NCBI GenBank assembly: GCA_025602905.1
Contig: JAHLKI010000021.1
Coordinates: 372,001 to 436,000, forward strand
Length of the DNA stretch: 64,000 bases
Reading direction: 5' to 3'
Source: Phlyctochytrium arcticum
Lineage: Eukaryota; Chytridiomycota; Chytridiomycetes; Chytridiales; Chytridiaceae
In this document: positions 10,015 through 21,448 of the stretch, piece by piece
Layout: each line of letters opens with the position of its first letter
Position numbering within the stretch: position 1 is the stretch's first letter
The notes under the pieces: generated by a model
Seen by the model: the letters and a program-made list of their open reading frames with translations, nothing else
What the model was told of the DNA's origin: nothing
Database searches by the model: none
Position numbers and translations under genes: made by a program

Positions 10015-12852
10015 ATGGTCGGCGTTAGCAAGAAACATGCCAAAGGGCGTATGGACAAGTACTACCACATGGCCAAGGAGCAAGGTTGGCGTGCCCGTTC
10101 CGCCTTCAAGTTGATCCAGCTCAACAAAAAGTACAATTTTCTGGAAAAATCGAAATGTCTGGTCGATCTCTGTGCTGCTCCCGGTGGTTGGTGTCAAGTC
10201 GCTGCGAAATATATGCCAAAACCCAACTTGATTATCGGTCTGGATTTGGCGCCCATCAAACCCATCCCGGGTGTCATCACGCACGTCGAAGATATCACAA
10301 CGCAAAAGTGTCGGGTAACCCTAAAGAAGGAACTCAAAACCTGGAAAGCAGATGTAGTTCTGCACGATGGTGCGCCCAACGTCGGTACATCCTGGCTCCA
10401 AGATGCCTTCACCCAAGCCGAGCTGGTATTGTCCTCCCTCAAGCTTGCCACCGAGTTTCTGATGCCCGGAGGTTGCTTTGTCACCAAGATTTTCCGTTCC
10501 AAGGACTACAACAAGTTGATGTGGGTATTTAACCAACTGTTTGCCAAAGTAGAGGCCACAAAACCTGCATCGTCGCGAAATGTATCTGCCGAAATTTTCG
10601 TTGTTTGCCGTGAGTTCAAGGCCCCCGCCAAGATTGACCCGCGATTATTGGATCCAAAGTATGTCTTTAAGGAAGTGGATGACACACCTGAAGAGGAAAT
10701 GGATGATAAGAAGAAAAAGGAGCGCCAGGGTGCCCTCTTGAACGATTTATTCCACCCCGAAAAGCGCCGTCGACACCGATCTGGTTATGCTGATGGCGAT
10801 TACACTCTGAGTATCACAGCCACCGTTGCTGATTTTGTGCAAGGACCGGATTTCTTGACGGCGCTCACCAAGTCCAACGCTCTGTCATTCGATCAGGATG
10901 ATTTCGGCAAACAGCTGGCAAAGCATCCTCTGACTACCGACGAAATCAAAAACTGCTGCTCGGATTTGAAAGTCTTGGGCAAGAAGGATTTCAAGGATCT
11001 TTTGCGCTGGCGTGAGGCGATCCGGCTGGACCTGGGCATTGAAAAGAAGCGAGAAGAAAAGGTTGAGGAGGAAGTAGTGGAGGAGGAGGACGATGACGAG
11101 ACAATAGGCAAAAAGCTAGACTCGGCCGCCACCGCTGCGCTTTCGCGTGCACGTCGTGAGAAGCGGAAAGGACGCGAGAAGAAGGCACGGCAGTTGCTCA
11201 AGTTGCGATTGGGTATGGGAACTCCGACCGAAATTGGTTTGGAAGCTAGCGAGGTTGGGGGCATGGGACTGGAGGACGGTGTAGACGAAGGCTTGTTCCG
11301 GCTGAACGGCGCTTCCGTATCGCGTAAAACTCTGACAACGACAGCGGATCAAGCTTTGGAAGTGTACCAGTTGGCTGAAAGCGAGGATGAAAGTGCTGGA
11401 GATGCCGATACGGAAGACGACGATTTGGAATTTGATTCCGACGAAGAAATTGAACGCAAAATCGGCAATTTGGAGACAGAAATGGATGGTCTGTTTGAAC
11501 AGTTCCAAGAGCGGCGGTTGGAGCGTAACCCCTCGGCCCGGGTCCGAAAACAAAAGGAAGGCGCCAAGGCGTTCGAGGAGTGGTACGGTATTGAATTCGA
11601 AAACAAGCGAAAGCGAGGGTCAGATGAAGATACCGAAGACGAACAGGAAGATGAAGATAAGGAGCTTGCAGAAGCAACGAGAGCCGCGGAGGATAGCGGT
11701 AGTGCATTTAGCAGTTCAGAAAGTGAGTCTGAGGTTGAGGTTCGGCCCGCCAAAAAGAAGGTTGCAAAGAAGACGACCAAGAAGCCATCTTCTGAAGACG
11801 AAGAGGAGGAGGCTGCACCTGTAACGGTCGATAAATCAAAACTCTCCCTCCGAGCCCGCGTCTTTTTCGATAACCCCCTCTTCAACGAACTCGAAGCTGC
11901 CACCACCCCCAAACCCACCGAACCCGCCGCCGCCGCCAAAAAGCGTAAAAACATTTTCGAAAAGGAACGGACGAATGTGAATGACTGGTCTGATGATACG
12001 GATGATGAGGACTCGGTGCCCAAACAGACGCGAAAGAAGGGCCGCAAGGGTCGGAAGGGTGAGGAAGAGGACGAGGATGAGAAGGAACGAAAAGGATTTG
12101 AGATTGTACCTGCTGGTCTTGACCAGCAAGATATTAATATTGGTAAGTTTGCGCCCGCACTTTTAGCTTATTCTTTGGGAACGAGATCACTTACTCTTTT
12201 TTTTGTGTCTTGCAGATGATTTTGCGATTACGACGGCCGAAGCCTATACTCTTGCCGAGCAGATGGTCAGCAAGTCTGGAAAACGCGATTTGGTTGACAA
12301 GTCTTATAACCGATACGCATTCAACGATCCTGATGGTGTTCCTGAATGGTTCGTTACGCTTTGCTCTGTTGTGCTCCTTAGTAACATAATCTGACTAAAT
12401 GCTTTTTTTACAGGTTTGCAGATGATGAAGGCCGCCACAACAAACCCACTCTTCCCGTCACCAAAGAAGCCGTGGCCATCATCAAACAACGCCAACGCCA
12501 ACTCGACGCCCGCCCCATCAAAAAGGTCGCCGAGGCCAAGTTCCGCAAACAAATGCGCACAGCCCGCCGTTTCGAAAAGATGCAAAAGAAGGCCGATAAC
12601 GTCATGGGCGACGACGGCGGTGAATTAACCGAAAAGGCCAAATTGCAGCAAGTCTCTAAAATGCTCAACAAGGCGAAATCCAAATTGCCGCGAAAAGAGA
12701 CCAAGGTCGTTGTGGCTCGGGGACTGCATCGAGCTCAAAAGGGACGGCCAAAGGGTGTCAAGGGCCGCTACAAGATGGTGGACCCGCGAATGAAGAAGGA
12801 AATGCGGGCTGAGAAACGTTCTGCCAAGGCCAACAAGAAGAAGAGGAGGTAG
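10015..12852 (+). CDS. SPB1: pre-rRNA 2'-O-methyltransferase Spb1 (FtsJ family)
   Basis: Three exons: 10015-12142, 12216-12348 and 12414-12852, giving 899 residues; the second donor is the unusual GTTCGT. The start [17 protein letters not shown] matches the family better than the ATG three codons upstream. Residues 20-205 form the FtsJ Rossmann domain with the SAM motif DLCAAPGGW at 51-59 and the K-D-K catalytic residues nearby. A Spb1-specific middle domain follows, then long acidic stretches with KKK clusters, and the basic Spb1 C-terminal domain ending KANKKKRR. In yeast Spb1 (841 residues) methylates 25S rRNA and drives nucleolar 60S maturation. The acidic region explains the greater length here. 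Confidence 0.95.
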
Positions 12853-13434
12853 AGATTTCTCTCTCGTGTTTGGATGGTGGTTGTATTTATCTTCTTTGAT
12901 TGTTATTAGTGTAGATTTTGTTTTTCTTTACTTTTTTTTATTAGTTTGGTCTGTCTCTAAATATTTATCGTTTGTTCATTCACGCTTTGGACGTCCTTTA
13001 TGCTTGAGCTTCCTTGAGGAAGTCAAAAGTGCCTCACATAAATCACACCCGGAAGACAGATCGCATGAAAAGCACACGTTTTCTTCTTTATTGTAAAAAT
13101 GTAAATACAATTAGTGGTACAAAAACACCGGAAATCACACCCATCACCCCAATAATCTCTACACGGGCACCAAACCAGAATGCTAAAGGAGGAGAAAAAA
13201 ACGAACAAATAAAAAAAATACGGGGATCGAAGTTTGGTTCTTGAGAAAAAAAAACGTTATGGAGGGGGCAAGGCTACTGTGATCCCTATTCCGGAAGTCA
13301 AGGCTGAGCATCCCGACCGTGGGCCAGATGTTGTCCATGCCAAGGCAGAAAAATACACCACCCTTCCGAAACGTGACAAGGGATTGTGTTGTGTTGTGAG
13401 TTGAATTATGTCATTCTTATTTTTTTTTTGTGAT
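12853..13434. other. Intergenic stretch between convergent SPB1 and CK2 alpha
   Basis: It holds the 3' ends of two convergent genes. T-rich on the plus strand just after the SPB1 stop, with several poly-A and poly-T tracts. No gene or RNA is recognised. Confidence 0.5.
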
Positions 13435-14680
13435 TCACTCCTGCTGTTGTTGCTGGCTATGCTGTCCAGGCACAAAATCCTTGGGCCGGACCGGATCAAA
13501 GTACGGATGCATCATGGCTTCTTGGGGTGTCAACCGCTCTTGATGATCGTAGCGCAACAATTTATCTAAAAAGTCGAGGGCTTCGTCTGAAATGTATCGC
13601 TCGTTTTCGGCAGTGACGAAACGGCGCCAGGGTTTACGCGGATATCTGTGTTTTAAAATGTGAGTTTTTTTGGGGGTGGGGGGGATGGGTGGGAAAACGT
13701 TTACTTTTCGAGGAGGCCTTCCATGCGCTGGTCGAGACGGATTTGGTACTTGTCGAGGTAGGCGTACAGCTCGTCGGTGCCGAGAACTTTGGCGATACGG
13801 ACCAGTTGGTCGTAATTGTCGTGACCATGGAAAAAGGGTTCCCGTCGGAATATCTGTTACAAAAAAAAATCCAAGAAATGAGAACACAGTTTAAGAAAAC
13901 GGCGGCGGCGGCGGCGGGATATTTACCATGCTGGCGAACATGCATCCCAAACTCCACATATCCAAAGAATAGTCGTATTCTTGGAAATCAACCAGAAGCT
14001 CTGGTCCCTTAAAATACCGCGATGCGACCCGCACGTTAAATTCCGTTCCGGCATGGTAAAACTCGGCCAATCCCCAGTCAATCAATCTGAGTTGTTTCTT
14101 CTCATGATCAATCATGACATTATGCGGTTTGACATCTCGGTGCATAATCCCGCGCGAATGGCAAAAGTCGAGCGCTTTAAGCAACTCGAAAATGTAATAG
14201 CGGACTTCATGATCGGTCAATTTGGGATAAAGGGTTTTGAAATCGGTGTTGTTGATGTGTTCAAAAATCAAGGCGGGGGTTTTGGATTGGGGGTCGCGGA
14301 CAATGTCCAGGAGGTTGATGATATTGGGCCCGCCGGCCAAATTCTGGAGGATTTTGATTTCGCGCTTGATTTTACGTTTCTTGACGGGTTTGAGGACTTT
14401 GATGCAGCATTTCTGGTCGTTGGCAATGTTAAGACCTTCAAAGACTTCAGAGTATTTCCCACGGCCCACTTTGCGGACGATCTCGTAGTTATCTTGGGCG
14501 CTGGATACACACAAAAGGGTGGAGAAATGAGTACACTTTGGTCAGTCAACGAGTCAACAGCCCGTTTCCGAAACAAAACGTTGAGACTTACTTCCACTGC
14601 AGGGTTAGGTTATCATAGTCCCAATATTCGCGCGGCCGTTCCAAACAAGCATTAGCGTAGACTCTTGCTACGCTACCCAT
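13435..14680 (-). CDS. CKA1: Casein kinase 2 catalytic subunit alpha
   Basis: Four exons on the minus strand: 14680-14592, 14500-13927, 13853-13705 and 13645-13435, joined by introns of 91, 73 and 59 bp. The product has 340 residues, like other CK2 alpha proteins. All hallmarks are present: the N-terminal [11 protein letters not shown] segment that contacts the activation loop, the GRGKYSEVF glycine loop, the basic [15 protein letters not shown] stretch, HRDVKPHN and DWGLAEFYH (DWG replacing DFG, typical of CK2). A glutamine-rich tail (HSQQQQQE) ends the protein. CK2 is a constitutive acidophilic Ser/Thr kinase, usually an alpha2-beta2 tetramer in nucleus and cytosol. The symbol follows yeast; which paralogue it matches cannot be decided here. 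Confidence 0.96.
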
Positions 14681-14865
14681 AATACAAAAAAACACCCGGC
14701 CCTACGCTATATCCTCAAAAGCTGGTGAGTCGTTGAGGAAGGGTGGTTTGGGAGAAAGATGCAAGAGGCTAGTAGTGTGGGGCAACTGATTTGTGCCGCT
14801 GAAATGTTGCTTGCTTTTCGCCAATTGGATGTTTTGGGTCGTTCGGTCGCTTCGGAAGTTTGGGC

Positions 14866-14887
14866 GCGTGACTGTGCGCGTCGTCAC
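14866..14887. promoter_or_regulatory. 22-bp shared promoter element, CK2 alpha copy
   Basis: The sequence GTGAC-N10-GTCAC with two further bases on the left is identical to 15684-15705. This copy lies 186-207 bp upstream of the CK2 alpha ATG. It has partial dyad symmetry (GTGAC/GTCAC), as expected for a dimeric transcription factor site. The function is inferred from position and exact conservation only. Confidence 0.45.
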
Positions 14888-15683
14888 GGCGCCATTCCAC
14901 TCCATTGAGGGAATTGCGCGAATTGAAACGTTGACAGTTGCGATGACTTCCTTCCACTCTCCAACTCTCAACCAGTGACAGTCATGGCCCACACACCTGC
15001 AGCGATAATGCCATTGAAAATGAAGCATTCACAGACTTGAAAGCTCTGGACTTTTCCTTGTCTTCTGCAGCATGTCAGGGAGCCGACATGTATGCAAAAA
15101 CGTTTATTTTGATGAGATGTGCAGAGTGCGTTTCCTCGCCATGAATGCTGTCGTACGCAACGGCCAATTACCTACCAGTCATGTCTTAACAATCATCAAC
15201 AAATGACCTGATCCTTCTCCTCGCTGATCGCCCGACGAACGACGGGTCATTTTGATATCTACCCACAACAAGTACTCCATCACTTGCGGTATCCTCGTCG
15301 TCACTCGTAACCTCCAAATGTAGTCGAAACCAGTATATAAAGGCTTATAGTCTATCCCTCAACCTCTACCATGGTCTTAACTTGTTTCTAAGTTAATTCA
15401 AAGGCCAAGCTCAACGCTAACCCAGAATCTAAAACATGTTCTAATTGTTGCGTTTTACTCTCATCTCTGGGAGAAGTTGTTTTGTATAATGACGATTGCT
15501 GATACGATTTTGCGGTGTTTCTTCTACCATTCCAGTTCTGGCAAGCTGCCATTCCGTTTACCTTGTCCTTTTCAACTGCCAATATGGGCAGGCGGGATAA
15601 TTTGTAAGGAGGTATACCCAAGATCCCTTCCCACCTGGATAGTCTTTATGCTCCAATTAAATTAAATCATGGGAGAATGCCTC

Positions 15684-15705
15684 GCGTGACTGTGCGCGTC
15701 GTCAC
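15684..15705. promoter_or_regulatory. 22-bp shared promoter element, HEL2 copy
   Basis: Exact second copy of the 14866-14887 sequence, 203-224 bp upstream of the HEL2 ATG. The surrounding bases are unrelated between the two copies, apart from one or two flanking positions, so conservation is confined to the element. Confidence 0.45.
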
Positions 15706-15907
15706 TAATTCACTTGCTGGTTCACCCAAATTTCAACCACGGCGGAAAGATCGACAAACGGTCAAAATTCTAGAAAAGGGATTGCAGACCAGACAGGACA
15801 ACGCTCGTATAGATAACTTATTTTGAGTCCCCCCGGGTATATCACTCTCACCACCACCTCCCAAAAGCCAACCGAAGAGAGAAAAAGAAGAGAATTCACA
15901 AAACATC

Positions 15908-18430
15908 ATGGCGACTCGTACCCATCGCCGTCCCAATGGGCATCAACCCGTTGAACCCCCACCTCAAGTAACTCCAGCCATCGAGCCGGCCGTCCCCCCC
16001 GTCGTAGCCGGCAGCGTGACCTCTGACACGGAAGAAGAACTCTGTTTTATCTGTGCGGATGCGATTAATTGGTATGCGGTCGGGGAGTGTAATCATACTG
16101 TATGCCATTTATGTTCGTTGCGGTTACGGGCACTGTATAAGCAGCGGACTTGTGCTTATTGCAAGGTAAATGGGAGAGATATTGGGCGTTTATGAAATGG
16201 GGAGTATTGATGGTTTGGTTTGATTAGACGGAACTCTCGGCGGTGGTGTATACCCAAGACGGCAGTAAAACATTCCAAGATTTCGACCTCAAAACCATGC
16301 GATTCTTTGACAAACGTCTCGGAATCTTCTTTGACGATCCCGAGATTTACGAAGACGTCATGATTCTTCTCCGGTTCAATTGCCCCGACGCCAACTGCGA
16401 CACGGCCTGCCAGGACGGCTGGAAAGAACTCAAAGACCATGTCCGCAAAACCCACCACATGCTCATGTGCGAACTCTGTGTTCGCCACAAGAAATTATTT
16501 ACGCATGAACATACCCTGTACAATAAATCGACGCTGGAGCGGCATAATCGCCTGGGAGATCCCGAGGATGCGTCGTTTAAGGGACATCCGAGTTGTGGGT
16601 TTTGTCGGGTTAATTTTTATGGGCAGGATGAATTGTATGAGCATTGTCGGGCCAAACATGAACAGTGCTTTTTGTGTCAGCGGAATGGGATTCATAATCA
16701 GTATTTTTCGGCCTACCCCGAATTGGTAAGTTCTTCATTTATTCATTGAAACAGCGAGTTTTTTCTAATATATGTACCAGGAAAAACATTTACATACGGA
16801 TCACTATGCATGCAAGGAGCCCGAATGCCTCGAAAAGAAATTTGTCGTGTTCAATTCGGATATTGATCTGAAGGCTCATGAAATGGAAGAGCACCACCGG
16901 GACCAGCGATCGAGGGGGAAAGGACAGTCGATTGAATTGAATTTCCAGTATGCGGGGGGACCCTCTCGGGAACGGGAACGTCGAACGAATGGTGGAGCGC
17001 GTCGGGCTGAGCGTCGGGATGAGCAGACTAGTGCACCACCACCACAACAACAAACGCAACCGGTAGTGGCTGCTGCTGCTGCTGCACCGACTCCTGCTGC
17101 GGCCGAGGCTGAGAATAATAATAACCGAAGATTGCGGCCTCCGCCAGGGTTTGGATCGCGGTTGACGGAAGAGACACCTACGGCCAAATCTGCACCCGGG
17201 TCTCCTCGACCTACGAGTGCTCAGGCAGCCGCACCCACTCCTGCTCAAGCAGCAGCATCATCAGCCCGACCTTCTACACCCCAACAACAAGGAAGTACTA
17301 CAACACCCTCCGGCTCCCCATCCTCTTCCGACCCCGAACTTTTAACCAAACTCCGGACCCTCTTCAAATCCAACGCAACCAAGCTCGGCGAATTCAAGTC
17401 CCTGAGTGCCTCATTCCGGCGAAACATTCTAACCGCCGATGAATTGCTGACGGCGTTCCTGGGTATGGCTACTGACAATGTCCCCACTAAAGCCAAGAAG
17501 GAAGCCGAAAACGAGGCGGGCAAAATGTGGCGCCGGTTGGCCGAGACGGCGCCCGAGGATCCCAACCCGGCACCGGGACAAAAGAGTCGTAAAGATGCCA
17601 TGATGCGGGCTTGGAATGATCATAAAGCACGAGTCGCGAATGACGAGTCAAATGTACCTCGTCCTGCGGGTAACTCGTATGCATCGTCAGCGGCACAACC
17701 GGCCTCGTCGGCGGCGAAACCGTCTGCGGCTCGAGTTTTAGTCATCAAGAGTAATGCGAGTAAGCAACGATCCCAGCACGGTACTCGTGCCATTCCCTCT
17801 GCCTCAACTACACAACAACAGAATGTATGGGAACGGGTAGCGCGCAATATGCACCGCGCCGAGATTGCCGCCCAGGAAGCCACGGCCCGATTGGAGGATA
17901 TGCCTGTGACATTTGCGCATTCACTGACGGAAGGTCGAAGTCTGGTCATTGATGATAGCAACAGTGATGCGTTCCCTGGATTAGCCCCAGTCGTGCCGGG
18001 GTGGAGTCCTGCATTGAGCAAAAGCAATAAGAGTAAAGCCGTGTCTTCTTCTTCTTCTGGTTCCCTGACTGCGTCGAAAGCGACACCGGCTGCACCCCCG
18101 CCGTCGTCGGGTCCCGCGCCCTTATCGATGGGGTTTACGACCCCGCCGCACCCAGATGTGAGTTGGGGATTGGCTAAGAGTGAGCATGTCAACACTAGTA
18201 AGGGTGCACGGGCCGCTGTGAGTAAAGATGAGTTTCCGGGGTTACCGACGCGAGCTGCCAAGGCTGCTCCTGCACCGGGTGTGCGGTTGAATGGCCGGAT
18301 TGGAGCGGCGATGCCTGCTGCTCCTACTCGGAATGGAAGTAATGGAGATGTCTCGTCTCAGCAGCAACAACAAGCTACGAGCAAGAAGGAAAAGAAGAAG
18401 GGAAAAGTCACGCTTTTGCATTTTGGATAG
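15908..18430 (+). CDS. HEL2: RING E3 ubiquitin ligase Hel2/ZNF598
   Basis: Three exons (15908-16165, 16228-16725, 16781-18430) with introns of 62 and 55 bp give 801 residues. Residues 46-86 are the RING finger (CFICAD ... CNHTVCHLCSLRLRALY ... CAYC). C2H2-type zinc fingers follow (CELCVRHKKLF, CGFCRVNFYG, CFLCQRNG, CKEPECLEKKFVVF) in the order typical of ZNF598/Hel2. The second half is Ala/Ser/Pro/Gln-rich and ends with short FPGL/WG-type motifs. Hel2/ZNF598 recognises collided ribosomes and ubiquitinates small-subunit proteins to trigger ribosome-associated quality control. The length lies between yeast Hel2 (639) and human ZNF598 (904). It is divergent from CK2 alpha. Confidence 0.94.
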
Positions 18431-18865
18431 GAAATTGTCTTATGTACTCGAGTATGTACATAGTGTTGTCTGTCTGTGCCTAGTCTAGAGTCTTTGCTAT
18501 ACCACCTTTCTTTCTTTCTTTTATTTTCTCCATCTTGCCAATTCCATCTGATTACTTTTCTCATCATTGTTTGTCGCGAGCGTGTTTGGCATATGCCCAT
18601 GTCTTTCCTTGGCAGGTCTTTCTTGGCAGCTCCCAACCCTCAAAAGTCTAAACGCATGTCTAAAAAAACCGTATCGCAAGGACGACAAACCCCGACCGAG
18701 AGCCCTAAGAACCTGACGTCATGCTCCATGCGGTCTCAGCGGACTTTTTTCGGCCGTTTTTAGAACATTCGACGGGCTTTATAAGAACCAGGGAGCGAGC
18801 GGGTGAACTTTTGTTGCATATACTCTCCCGTTCGTTTTACCAAGTGATTAGTGAATTCAAACAAC
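18431..18865. promoter_or_regulatory. HEL2 3' end and diacylglycerol kinase promoter region
   Basis: An exact CRE-type octamer TGACGTCA lies at 18714-18721, about 145 bp upstream of the kinase ATG. Such sites bind bZIP factors of the CREB/ATF type in fungi and animals. A second copy occurs at 34397-34404 upstream of the HAM1-like gene. Use of the site is not demonstrated. Confidence 0.35.
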
Positions 18866-21122
18866 ATGACCGCCGTAGCAGCAGTAACGACAGCGCCCGC
18901 AGCAGCAGAGACAGACAAGCAACTGACGACGACCAACGGCAAAGTCCACCCGGAACCCGACGCACAAAACACCTACCTCCCGTCCCCCACCCTCACCAAC
19001 CAGCTCTCGACGACCGTCACCCCAACCCCCCAGCAACCCGCATCCGTCACCGTCCGCCAACGCAACCCCTCCGCCTGCGACTCCCAGGACAGAGTCTCCC
19101 TGAGCGACGACGACGAACTCAAACACATCTTGAACATTCCCCCGCAAAACCTCTCGTCCGCTACCTTTTCCAATGAAGTCTCGCCCAATGACCCTAGGAC
19201 CAAGGCCTATGCCGCCGGTGGCAGCGACACCAAAGAACGTGAAACCACGACTACTTTGAATCCACTCAAAAAAGTACTCAACATGGCTCATCCTTCTTCC
19301 AGTCACAGTCACGACAGCGATAATGACAAGGACTCGCAACAGAAAACAGAGCATAAACACGTTATTTCAGTCCAAGGTGCTCACGACATTCACGCCGAAA
19401 TCAACAACCCCGCTGCAGTCAGCGTCGAAGCCGCCAACAACCCCAACGAAACTTTGGTAGTCATCCCAACCCACTACGTCTTTATCTTTTCCAACCCCCG
19501 CTCCGGAAACCAACAGGGGCTCCCCCTCGTCTCCATGAACATTCAACACTACCGCATGCGCGACCAGCCCCACGTCCAAGTCCAACTCTACGATTTCTTG
19601 GATCTGGATGACCGCAACGCTGGTCTCAAATACCTCTACCTCCTCGTCAAAAAACAGAAATCTCTCAAGGAAGTGCATGTCTGGTCGGCCGGTGGAGACG
19701 GGACTCTGATGGGCGTTGTCGAATGCATGATGGAAATGGAAATTGATATCCATGACCCTCGTGTTCTCTTTAGTGTTATTCCGTTTGGGACGGGCAACGA
19801 CTTGAGTCAGGTCCTCGGATGGGGACGCTACGTTTCTGGAACAGATGTCGCTGGAAAACACTTGGAAGGCTTGAATGACTTGGTCATGGCTCGTCTCAAG
19901 GGACATACTACTCTACTGGATATCTGGGAAGTGGAAATTACGACTGAAGAGGGTGGATGGGTTCAACAGGCTGGCAAAGAAAAAAAAACTTCTCTGAGGC
20001 GTAAAATGGTGAGTACCGGACCCGACGAGACCGACCGACGGGCGAGGAGGGCCCCGAGGCCGAACGAAGTGAGGCCGAGGGCCTGGCCCAGACATTTTTT
20101 CTTTGGATGGGCGCGGATGATCTTGCGAAGCAAAATCACATGCGAGCGACAGCGAGGGAAAAGGATACTGACGAAGCGAGGCAATTCTTGGTGCATCCGT
20201 TTACTCACAGACTCGAATGGTTTGAGGGATGGATGAGGGGATGATTGGTTGATGAGTGTGACACTGTGTACTAACCAAAAAAACGTTTCTTTTCATCAAA
20301 TAGTCCAACTACTCATCCATCGGACTTCAAGGTCGCGTAGGCGTCGGTTTCGAAAAGAACCGTAGAGGATCACGCGTCATGAATGCCTGGGAATATACCA
20401 AACAATCTGCCGGAGTACTCGCCCACGGCGCATCCCGGGTGACCGATCACCTGAAAGCCATGTCGGAAGGCGAGAAGACCTTCAACATTGAATCGAAAGA
20501 TGCGTTACGCGTTACCCGGCATCCTGTCGAAATGATTATCCAGAATATTCCGGGGATGTGGGGTCGGCATATTGATTTATGGGGGGTGGCCGAGATGAGT
20601 CGAAGTATTATCAAGGATCAGAGTGGACCGACTGATATGGAGCAATGGACACCGCATACCGCCTACGACGGCAAACTCGAAGTATTCGGAATCGGGTCAT
20701 TGAGGTCTTACTTGAAGAAACAATTCCCCTGGGGCCGCAAAAATTTACAACGGATAGGCCAATTCGCATCCCCTTACACGATCGATTTCAAACCGTCCAA
20801 TCACCTACACGCCATGATTGACGGTGAATTCTACGAACTCAACAATACAAAAACGATTACCTACAACCGGATTTTCCAAATCAGGATGGTGGGGAGTGCA
20901 CCGCCTACCAGTCGTCTAGTCCGAGACATGGTCGAACACCGCGCGGATTTACCGGGGCCGACGGGGGAGGGCGAGGAGCCTGGAGTCGATTTTGAAGTGG
21001 GAAAGACGGAATATGCTAATGAGAGTAGACGGGATCGAGAGGAACGGGGGGTATCATCCGAGGAACATTCGCGGCCAGAACAGGAACCTCAACAACCCGT
21101 ACAAATCAATGGGACGTCATAG
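18866..21122 (+). CDS. Diacylglycerol kinase, animal type
   Basis: Two exons, 18866-20008 and 20304-21122, give 653 residues. The first in-frame ATG is at 18866. About 190 N-terminal residues are low complexity (Ala/Thr/Ser/Pro). The catalytic domain begins at HYVFIFSNPRSGNQQG, with the ATP-binding GGDGT at 276-280 and VIPFGTGNDLSQVLGWG. The exon junction restores KMSNYSSIG, equivalent to the family's MNNYFSIG, and the accessory domain follows (KDALRVTRHPVEM, NIPGMWGRHIDLWG). It converts diacylglycerol to phosphatidic acid at membranes. No C1 zinc domains or EF hands are visible, so membrane targeting must differ. The intron is unusually large and carries a repeat (separate entry). Confidence 0.92.
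20009..20303 (+). repeat. Introner-like element within the diacylglycerol kinase intron
   Basis: This 295-bp intron is about four times the usual size here. Its first 190 bp share ordered blocks with the 24454-24968 intron: GTGAGTA at the donor, CCCGACGAG, GGGCGAGGAGGG, GGCCCAGACATTTTTT, GATGGGCGCGGATGAT, a palindrome at 20119-20137 (GATCTTGCGAAGCAAAATC) and AAAGGATACTGACG. A later block, AGACTCGAATGGTTTGAGGG, also resembles the second intron. Both copies lie in the sense orientation of unrelated host genes. The rest looks like ordinary intron ending in TACTAAC and an ATAG acceptor. Confidence 0.7.
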
Positions 21123-21448
21123 TTATCAGAAAAAAGCAACCTCTTCATTCACTCATCCTGTCACCATCAACCACCCACACACACACCATTTCCACCATTA
21201 ATCCCATCAACCTCTCTATGAATTCCCCCAACCTCTATCCTCGCACGCACACGTACAAGACAATAGACTATTTCAGTGTATTCTCTTTCTCTTCTTTTTC
21301 ATTCATTGTATGATTTTTCAAAAACATTTTGGGTATACGAACAAATAAAAATTGAAAATAACTCTATGCAGGTTGCGGTGTAAACCGTATCCTCTTTTCC
21401 AACAAAATACAAAATACAAAAATACAACCCTTCCACTCCAAACATATA
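21123..21448. other. Convergent 3' ends of the kinase and FAM32A genes
   Basis: AT-rich stretch with an AATAAA at about 21343 and T-rich runs near 21290. No gene is seen. Confidence 0.5.

Larger units (their letters stand above)
14681..15907. other. Divergent intergenic region between CK2 alpha and HEL2
   Basis: A 1.2-kb shared promoter region. It contains two exact copies of a 22-bp element, one about 190 bp upstream of each start codon (listed separately). Overlapping short frames have no domain content. Confidence 0.55.

Noticed and set aside
11349..12047. Serine-rich 232-codon minus-strand frame
   Set aside because: Antisense of the acidic Glu/Asp stretches of SPB1.
17620..18261. 213-codon minus-strand open frame
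   Set aside because: Antisense to the low-complexity C-terminal half of HEL2; no independent evidence.
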